The notes under the pieces: model-generated
Database searches by the model: none
What the model was told of the DNA's origin: nothing
The model's input: the letters and a program-made list of their open reading frames with translations, nothing else
Shown here: in pieces, positions 31,668 through 36,471 of the stretch
Position numbering within the stretch: the first letter of the stretch is position 1
Layout of the letters: every line of letters starts with the position of its first letter
From: a virus
IMG/VR virus record: IMGVR_UViG_3300031566_000182
Location: 1-36,471 of that record
Direction: 5' to 3' (one strand)
DNA: 36,471 nucleotides
Made by a program: the position numbers and the translations under genes

Positions 31668-32401
31668 TTCACCCAAGCCACTGTCCAGTGGACGTAGCCC
31701 ACGGAGTCCTTGCCGGGGACCCACACCTTGCGCCAGCGGTTCACACCAGCCACGGCCTCGCCCTTGACGGTGCCTCCAGTGATGAGTCGTGTCCCTGTGG
31801 TCATGGTGCCGATCTTGGCACTGGCGTTGTCCGGCTCGGCCCTGATGACCGCCTTCTCCACCTCGGTCCTGAGGTAGGCGAAGTGCTGCACCATGACGAC
31901 GGCATGGATGCCGCCCTGTGTCTGAGCATCGAACTTCTTGACGTACTTGGCGGCCAGCCAGTTGGGCCACTTCACCCAGCCCTTGAGGAGGGGGTCGCCT
32001 GTTCGCTGGTTCTTGTCGAACCGCTGGTGGTACATGACCGCGTGGAAGCCGTCGTAGTCGGCCCCTCGGAACTCGTCGGGAATGACGTCGTAGTCGCCCG
32101 CCACGATGGCGAAGGCGCCACGACTGATCATCTGCCTGAGACGGGCCCACTTGAGGTTGTCGCGGTAGTCGTAGAGGTGGACGTCGATGCCCATCTCGTC
32201 GAGGACGGCGGCGACCTGATGCATCATCAGCCCACCCTTGTCGTCGCCGGTCTGCTTGCGGAACCACTGGACGGTCGGGTTCTTGATGCCGAGCGTGGCT
32301 TGGTTGGCCAGCATCGCACCTGAAGCGGCAGCGCAGTTCGTAGTGGACATCGGGCCCGTGCGGCGCTGTTCCTTGTGGGGCCCGAGATAGAACTTGGTCA
32401 T
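31664..32401 (-). CDS. C39-like cysteine peptidase with SH3 domain, candidate endolysin
   Basis: This 245-residue protein has the papain-like pattern of C39-type domains: STTNCAAASGAM with Cys23, DYDGFHAVMYHQ with His120, and GDPLLKGWVKWPNW with Asp136. After a linker, residues about 182-240 (KAVIRAEPDNASAKIGTM, TRWxKVW-type strand NRWRKVWVPG, GYVHWTVAWV) form a bacterial SH3 domain, commonly used for cell-wall binding. The pair suggests a peptidoglycan endopeptidase, that is, an endolysin. It has no signal peptide. It lies directly after a two-helix membrane protein, which supports a lysis pair, but both are inside the replication operon. A protease of another role is possible. Confidence 0.75.
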   Translation of the reverse strand: MTKFYLGPHKEQRRTGPMSTTNCAAASGAMLANQATLGIKNPTVQWFRKQTGDDKGGLMMHQVAAVLDEMGIDVHLYDYRDNLKWARLRQMISRGAFAIVAGDYDVIPDEFRGADYDGFHAVMYHQRFDKNQRTGDPLLKGWVKWPNWLAAKYVKKFDAQTQGGIHAVVMVQHFAYLRTEVEKAVIRAEPDNASAKIGTMTTGTRLITGGTVKGEAVAGVNRWRKVWVPGKDSVGYVHWTVAWVK

Positions 32402-32577
32402 TCCTCACTCCTTTCTGTGGCGTAGTCGATCACGCCTGCTGCGGCCCCGAGGCCGATGGACAAGGCCATGATGGCTAGGGCCCATTCTGGCCCCACCAGT
32501 TCACCCAGCAAAGCCCAGACCGTGAATGTGACGACGACGGTGATGGCTACGCTGAAGCCGACGACGAGATGCTTCAT
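32398..32577 (-). CDS. Small two-helix membrane protein, candidate holin (59 residues)
   Basis: This short gene fills an otherwise empty 170-base gap. It starts at ATG 32577 in an ATGA overlap with the HNH-like gene and ends in an ATGA overlap with the peptidase gene. The product is KHLVVGFSVAITVVVTFTVW (first helix, about 4-24), a short turn LGELVGPEW, then ALAIMALSIGLGAAAGVI (second helix) and a charged end, DYATERSEE. Two helices, small size and an adjacent lysin-like gene fit a holin or other lysis membrane protein. Codon use is like its neighbours. Confidence 0.65.
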   Translation of the reverse strand: MKHLVVGFSVAITVVVTFTVWALLGELVGPEWALAIMALSIGLGAAAGVIDYATERSEE

Positions 32578-32909
32578 GTGACTTCTGCCTCCAAGTAGTC
32601 CCGCTCCTCGCGGCGGTGTGATGTGGCCCAGACGTAGCCTGCGCTCGGCCCGGTGCCACGGTGGTGACCGGGGCAGAGCCAGACATGGTCTTCAGGCAGG
32701 GCATGGCGGGGTCCATGGGCTCCGAGGCGGACGTAGTCCATCTCGCCTTGGTCCCACTTCAGTTCGTTGTAGGCCAGTGGGAGCACCTTGCCCCAGCGGT
32801 CGTAGCAGGGCCCGGCGTCCGGGTCGACCTTGCGGGCGACGCACCCGACGTCCCTGCCACTGACGACGGCGCGGGTCCATTCGACGGTGCCCTCTTCGTA
32901 GTAGGTCAC
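32574..32909 (-). CDS. HNH-endonuclease-like protein with an altered motif
   Basis: This 111-residue protein starts at a GTG overlapping the AAA ATPase stop (GTGA). It carries CVARKVDPDAGPC (Cys23, Cys35), GEMDYVRLGAHGPRH and EDHVWLCPGHHRG (Cys79, His82, His83), the zinc and core landmarks of small phage HNH proteins. In that family the middle motif is usually xDHV; here it is Asp58-Tyr59-Val60, so the usual general-base His is missing. It may be an inactive, DNA-binding HNH relative, or may use a nearby His (65 or 69). Position in the replication operon fits DNA binding. Confidence 0.7.
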   Translation of the reverse strand: MTYYEEGTVEWTRAVVSGRDVGCVARKVDPDAGPCYDRWGKVLPLAYNELKWDQGEMDYVRLGAHGPRHALPEDHVWLCPGHHRGTGPSAGYVWATSHRREERDYLEAEVT

Positions 32910-34249
32910 CCGATCCCTCCCCGCTTGACGAGCCTGATGCGGCGTGGCTTCACACCGAAGACCGCTTCGAAGGTGTCGGGGTTCTCCCTGATGATGTTGT
33001 TCACGCGGCTGTGTCCGACCTTGAGGAGGTGTGCCAGTTCCGAGGTCTTCATACCTTCTGGTTTCCCACTGAGGGCGTCGATGAGGGCTACCTTCTGGCT
33101 GGGCTTGGTGCCCTTGCCCTCCTCCTCCGGCGGCGGTGTGAACTGGTACTCGGGGATGAACTCGTCGTCCTCGGTGAACATGATGATGCCGCTGTCTGAG
33201 TCCCAGACGATGGACATCGCCAGCGGATCACTGAGCCGGGAGTCGTTGGCCTTCGTGTTCACCAGCCTGATGTGGACGTCCTCGTCGGTCGGCGAGGTGC
33301 CGTTCTGCAGTTCCCATGTGGCCCGGGCAAGGTTGATCTTGTAGACCGACCCGTACGGGGTCGAGCCCACGACCTTGCCCTTGCGGTCCTTCATCTCGGA
33401 CTTGGAGACGTGGTCGACCAGCAGGGTGGTGCAGCCCAGCATGCGGATGGCGGTGAAGAGTTTCAGCGTGCCCTCGTTGGCGTCGCCGTACTCGCCTCCG
33501 GTGCCCATGGCGGGGCCGCAGGAGTCGATGACGATGAACTTGATGCCGTGCTCGCTGACGACCCGGGCCAGTTCCTCGGCGTCGTCGGCGATGGGCCGAA
33601 AGCAGCGCCGGTAGTAGAAGTCCTTGGTGGGTTTGAAGTCGTGGCCATGGCCGATGTACTCGATGCGCTCCCGCACCGTGTAGGCGTCGGTCTCGTAGTC
33701 GAGGTAGAGGGCTGGCCCCTTCACCTGAGGCGCCAGCCCGGGGACGATCTCCATGCCCTTGGCGACCGACAGGGCCAGCGCCGTGGCGACCACGCTCTTG
33801 CCGATGCCGCCGGGCCCATAGAGGATGGACGTCACGCCGTGGGGGCAGAGCGGCTTGATGTCGTACCGGGCTCGACGCTCCGTCGGCATCGGGCCGTTCA
33901 TGGACAGGAGCGGCTCCCCCTCCCGCTCGGCGGACAGGACGTACTGGCACAGGTGCTCCAGCGCGTCGGTCCAGTCCATCTTGTCGAAGGGCGTGTTCTC
34001 GGTACGCCCCTTCAGGATCTTGGCTAGCGTGCTCCGGGTGGTCGCCGACGAGACGTTGAACCGTGCTTGATGCAGCGCCCCGTCGACGGTCTTGATGCCA
34101 TCCCAGTTGACGACGACGCGGAGTTCACCCTGCAGTTCCTGTCCGCTGCGCTTGAGGCGCCCGAGGCTCAACTCGACGCCTGCGTCTTCGGACCAGAGCC
34201 GGTAGGAGAGACCGATGCGTTCGAACGACCATCTCGTCTTCGTCGTCAT
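32906..34249 (-). CDS. RepA/AAA_25-like replicative ATPase
   Basis: This 447-residue protein holds a Walker A motif GPGGIGKS at 145-152, a Walker B strand KFIVIDS at 237-243, and downstream elements LLVDHVSKSEM and GSTPYGSVYKINLARATWEL, typical of RecA-fold RepA-like helicases (AAA_25). The 130-residue N-terminal region is specific. The C-terminal end (LIDALSGKPEGMKTSELAHLLKVGHSRVNNII) is a winged helix. It likely unwinds or loads at the phage replication fork with the adjacent primase. No second helicase is in the window. It is coupled by ATGA to the primase and by GTGA to the HNH-like gene. Confidence 0.85.
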   Translation of the reverse strand: MTTKTRWSFERIGLSYRLWSEDAGVELSLGRLKRSGQELQGELRVVVNWDGIKTVDGALHQARFNVSSATTRSTLAKILKGRTENTPFDKMDWTDALEHLCQYVLSAEREGEPLLSMNGPMPTERRARYDIKPLCPHGVTSILYGPGGIGKSVVATALALSVAKGMEIVPGLAPQVKGPALYLDYETDAYTVRERIEYIGHGHDFKPTKDFYYRRCFRPIADDAEELARVVSEHGIKFIVIDSCGPAMGTGGEYGDANEGTLKLFTAIRMLGCTTLLVDHVSKSEMKDRKGKVVGSTPYGSVYKINLARATWELQNGTSPTDEDVHIRLVNTKANDSRLSDPLAMSIVWDSDSGIIMFTEDDEFIPEYQFTPPPEEEGKGTKPSQKVALIDALSGKPEGMKTSELAHLLKVGHSRVNNIIRENPDTFEAVFGVKPRRIRLVKRGGIG

Positions 34250-35166
34250 CCTTCTCCCCCGGGCGCCAGTTGCGTCAACTCATAGGTCCCCCGCCCATGG
34301 TCGTCGTTGTTCAGGATGCAGCCCGGGGTCTTGCAGATGGCGCGCTTGTCGTCGCGCAGGATCGAGAGGGAAGGATTGCGGTCGTCATGCGCTGGGCAGC
34401 GGACGGCCTTGCCGGGGCGTGCGTTCTGCACACCCCAGAGGGACAGGAGGATGTCACTGGCAGACGCGTCCTCGTAGGGGTCTTCAGTGTCGGGCTGGTA
34501 GGTCGTGCGGTACACCTTGGGCAGGCCCTTGATGGTGGGGCTCCACATGGTCGACCGCTTCTCGATCAGTGCGGCTGGGGTGGTGTTGGTCATCTCCAGC
34601 AGGATGGCCGCAAGGGTCGGCCCCAGCCGAGCCCTCGCAGCCGAGTACATGATGCCGGTCTTGCCGGTCTTCGGGTGAGGCATGCAGGGCATGCGTAGTG
34701 GATGGCCGAGTCCACCCTCGGCGATGGTGTCGGAGCCGGGGCGCACCTCGATGTGCGGGTCAGCGGCATCCTCTGGCAGGGCCGACTCCAGAAAGGATCG
34801 GGCTGCGCGGCGGATCATCTTGGCGGGCATGGGTCGCTGCAGCGGGCACCACACGTGGGCTCCCCGGCGCGACGACTCGACCCATGCTGCGCCACCGAGG
34901 TCTTGGATGACCGAGGCCAACACGAAGGCCTGATCCATCCCGTCGTCGGTGTCGAAGTCGTAGGCGAGGACGTGGCTCTCGCTCTCGGTGTCGATCATGT
35001 AGGCGCTCACAGCCGGGCCCTTCTTCGTCAGCCCAGCGAGCGCTACCTGTGGTGTCAACTCTTGCCTGACCGGCCTCCATCCCTTGGGTGTCCATGCGCT
35101 GTAGGCATCGACACGCGGCGCGAACAGGGCGACGTAGTAGGTCGCTACTGCGACGGGGTCGTACAC
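34246..35166 (-). CDS. Prim-pol (AEP) primase with C-terminal CHC2-like zinc finger
   Basis: This 306-residue protein starts at GTG behind AGGAGGG. The archaeo-eukaryotic primase core shows LAYDFDTDDG (acidic metal-binding Asp70 and Asp72), VESSRRGAHVWCPL (about 96-109, nucleotide-binding His104), and EGGLGHPLRMPCMPHPKTGK. The last 60 residues hold VRCPAHDDRNPSLSI and AICKTPGC, a CHC2-type zinc ribbon that in DnaG sits at the N terminus and reads the template. The enzyme should make primers for phage replication. Its start follows a 99-base leader containing a predicted pseudoknot whose last arm touches the ribosome site. Confidence 0.83.
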   Translation of the reverse strand: MYDPVAVATYYVALFAPRVDAYSAWTPKGWRPVRQELTPQVALAGLTKKGPAVSAYMIDTESESHVLAYDFDTDDGMDQAFVLASVIQDLGGAAWVESSRRGAHVWCPLQRPMPAKMIRRAARSFLESALPEDAADPHIEVRPGSDTIAEGGLGHPLRMPCMPHPKTGKTGIMYSAARARLGPTLAAILLEMTNTTPAALIEKRSTMWSPTIKGLPKVYRTTYQPDTEDPYEDASASDILLSLWGVQNARPGKAVRCPAHDDRNPSLSILRDDKRAICKTPGCILNNDDHGRGTYELTQLAPGGEG

Positions 35167-35174
35167 GCTCCCTC

Positions 35175-35223
35175 CTGACAGTAAGGGGAGGTGGTGGGAC
35201 GGTCGCTGTCAGACGACCGTCCC
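35175..35223 (-). promoter_or_regulatory. Predicted H-type pseudoknot in the primase leader
   Basis: On the minus-strand RNA, stem 1 is GGGACGGTCG (35223-35214) with CGACCGTCCC (35205-35196), 10 perfect pairs. Its loop holds CTGACAG (35212-35206), which pairs perfectly with CTGTCAG (35181-35175). Loops are 1, 0 and 14 bases, the last C/A-rich, which suits an H-type fold. The final AG of the second stem is the start of the AGGAGGG ribosome site before the primase GTG, so folding would hide part of it. Pairing is seen; control of translation is inferred. Confidence 0.7.
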
Positions 35224-35235
35224 CGCACCATGAAC

Positions 35236-35255
35236 CCCCGGCGGCAGGGCCGGGG
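35236..35255 (-). terminator. Upstream hairpin in the ERF-primase gap
   Basis: CCCCGGC (35236-35242) and GCCGGGG (35249-35255) give a 7-bp stem with a 6-base loop just downstream of the ERF stop. There is no U-run. It may end or stabilise the ERF transcript, or help fold the primase leader. Confidence 0.4.
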
Positions 35256-35265
35256 ACCCTCCATC

Positions 35266-36066
35266 CTAGACGATGGACATGGCCTCTTCGTCCCCATCTT
35301 GTCCACCCTCTTCTCCACCTTCATCGGACTTCGGTTCAGGCATGGAGCCGAGGAACTGGATGACCTTCCCGGCGTCGTCAGACGACAGCCCAGCCACGAT
35401 GGCGTTGAGGTCGGCGTCCTCCTCGATCTTGATGTCGAGGGCCTCGGTGAGGGCGATGCTGAAGGTGACCTTGTTGAACTGCTTCTGCCTCGCGAGGTCG
35501 GTGATGGCCTTCTTCTGGGCGTCGCTGATCTGGCCCGTCTTGCCACCTTTCTGGGCGGTCGTGGAGGCCTTGCCGGAGACCTTGGCGCCCTTCTTGGCAC
35601 CGGCTGCGGCGGCCTGCTTGTCCACGTTCTCGTCGGCTTCGGCGTCGTCCTTGCCGGTCGAGAGCATGAAGGTCTTGAGCAGGAAGTACTTGAGCGCCAT
35701 CGACTGGGCCTTGGGCAGGCCCTTGTCGCCGATGTCAGCCCCCTGCCCGGAGTAGGTCTGGGTCTCGCTGACCTCTCCGGTCTCGCCGTCCATGAAGCGG
35801 TACTGCATGGTCACCCGAGTCAGCCACATCTGGAGGCCACTGGAGGTCTCGTAGAGCGGGAAGGTCTCCCGCTCCACCTCGCTCGACCAGATCCAGATGC
35901 TGCGCTCGGAGAGCAGCGGCCTGACGGCGGCGCTGATGGCCGACTCGCTGACGAAGGCGTACTTCTGCTGTTTGTTGAACTCGCTCTTGGCGAGGGGCTT
36001 GTCGAGCGCCCCCATCACCTCGGCGAGTTTCTGGACGATGTTCTTGGGCTTGGCGGCGGTTGGCAT
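35266..36066 (-). CDS. erf: ERF-family single-strand annealing protein
   Basis: This 266-residue protein reads KSEFNKQQKYAFVSESAISAAVRPLLSERSI (27-57), then YRFMDGETGEVSETQTYSGQ, GADIGDKGLPKAQSMALKYFLLKTFML and STGKDDAEADENVD. These are the hallmark blocks of ERF recombinases, which anneal complementary single strands during phage recombination. After an Ala/Lys-rich linker (150-185), residues about 190-240 form a helical C-terminal domain (SDAQKKAITDLARQKQF, DAGKVIQFLGSM), and the tail is acidic. It lies 2 bases after the first minus-strand gene and about 100 bases before the primase. Confidence 0.87.
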   Translation of the reverse strand: MPTAAKPKNIVQKLAEVMGALDKPLAKSEFNKQQKYAFVSESAISAAVRPLLSERSIWIWSSEVERETFPLYETSSGLQMWLTRVTMQYRFMDGETGEVSETQTYSGQGADIGDKGLPKAQSMALKYFLLKTFMLSTGKDDAEADENVDKQAAAAGAKKGAKVSGKASTTAQKGGKTGQISDAQKKAITDLARQKQFNKVTFSIALTEALDIKIEEDADLNAIVAGLSSDDAGKVIQFLGSMPEPKSDEGGEEGGQDGDEEAMSIV

Positions 36067-36068
36067 GG

Positions 36069-36464
36069 CTATCCCTTCTTGTTGGCGCGGGACTTGGCTT
36101 CGTTAGCCCGGGCGAGGCGGCGGCGGAACTCCTTCTCGGTGTCCCCGATGTTCGGGACCAGCGAGCCTGCGTACATGTGGACCGGGAGTTCGTCCCCGGT
36201 GATGTTCGCGTTCAGGCAGCGCATGTAGATGGCCACGTCCTGCTGGGTGTGGCGCTTTCGGTCGCGGTGGTGGCGCTTCATCATCCGGGTGTACAGATAC
36301 CAAGCCGGTTCGTCCGGGGTGGCCTCTTCAGGGTTGGCGATGTGTTCGGCGAACGCGACGGCCTCGTCCTCGTAGCCCTCCCGGCAGGCAAGGGTCAGGA
36401 CCGCAAGGACGGCTGACGGGCTCAGGCCGGTGTTGTCGTAGTTCTGGGTCGCCAACTTCATCAT
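36069..36464 (-). CDS. Unknown protein, possibly 5' partial
   Basis: The 131 residues from ATG 36464 are mostly helical: SPSAVLAVLTLACREGYEDEA, DEPAWYLYTRMMKRHHRDRK, and TEKEFRRRLARANEAKSRANKKG. The frame stays open to the window edge, so the true start may lie outside; two ATGs (36464, 36461) give a possible start here. I see no metal or catalytic motif and recognise no family. It is the most upstream gene of the minus-strand arm in view and is followed after 2 bases by the ERF gene, so it is probably co-expressed with recombination functions. Confidence 0.65.
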   Translation of the reverse strand: MMKLATQNYDNTGLSPSAVLAVLTLACREGYEDEAVAFAEHIANPEEATPDEPAWYLYTRMMKRHHRDRKRHTQQDVAIYMRCLNANITGDELPVHMYAGSLVPNIGDTEKEFRRRLARANEAKSRANKKG

Positions 36465-36471
36465 CCGGTCG

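Noticed and set aside
31440-32408. 322-codon minus-strand frame covering the peptidase gene
   Set aside because: Its first 245 codons are an Arg/Gly/Pro-rich shadow of the peptidase. Only the final 75 codons look real, with a coupled GTG at 31667, and are annotated as such.
1-36471. tRNA genes, attachment sites, insertion sequences, sigma70 promoters
   Set aside because: I looked for cloverleaf-like segments, transposase motifs, terminal repeats and clear -35/-10 pairs in the few intergenic gaps and saw none that I could support.

Overview
The window is a stretch of a tailed double-stranded DNA phage (or prophage) with a long non-contractile, siphovirus-type tail. It has high GC, strong GC preference at third codon positions, frequent GTG starts and almost no intergenic space. 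There is no contractile sheath gene, and there is a very long tape measure. A high-GC host such as an actinobacterium fits, but nothing here fixes the host. Terminase and portal genes must lie outside the window, and no integrase or repressor is visible.

Positions 1-29772 (plus strand) hold the structural arm. It opens with a 5'-truncated fibre-like protein built from a very regular 14-residue beta repeat, a small BppU-N-like Ig-type protein and a GT-B glycosyltransferase. Head genes follow: an HK97-type prohead protease with a scaffold-like tail, the major capsid protein, adaptor, stopper, gp10-like and tail terminator proteins. Next come two tandem paralogous tail tube proteins, a small unknown protein, and tail assembly chaperones joined by a CCCGGGG -1 frameshift site. 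The 2716-residue tape measure carries a large cassette of enzyme-like domains. A 517-residue tail hub protein and a 3066-residue hub/fibre protein reuse related modules. A three-helix holin-like protein and two small late genes end the arm.

Positions 29731-36471 (minus strand, converging on the structural arm) hold the replication and recombination arm. Read 5' to 3' it runs: unknown protein, ERF annealing protein, a 99-base leader with a predicted H-type pseudoknot, prim-pol primase with a C-terminal zinc finger, RepA-like AAA ATPase, HNH-like protein, an unlisted 59-residue two-helix membrane protein, cysteine peptidase with an SH3 domain, a 75-residue protein, RusA, a Trp-rich small protein, a zinc-ribbon protein ending in an SSB-like tip, a SLOG protein and a putative HTH protein. 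From primase to the Trp-rich gene, seven successive junctions are 4-base or 1-base stop/start overlaps. Initiation at the primase GTG, which sits behind the pseudoknot, could therefore set the output of the whole coupled series.

The most unusual items are the tape measure's enzyme cassette (zincin, ParB-like, ART-like and other domains), the fibre repeat shared by two distant loci, the two predicted pseudoknots abutting ribosome binding sites, and a lysis-like gene pair inside the replication operon. All functional names rest on reading motifs and gene order; no database search was possible.
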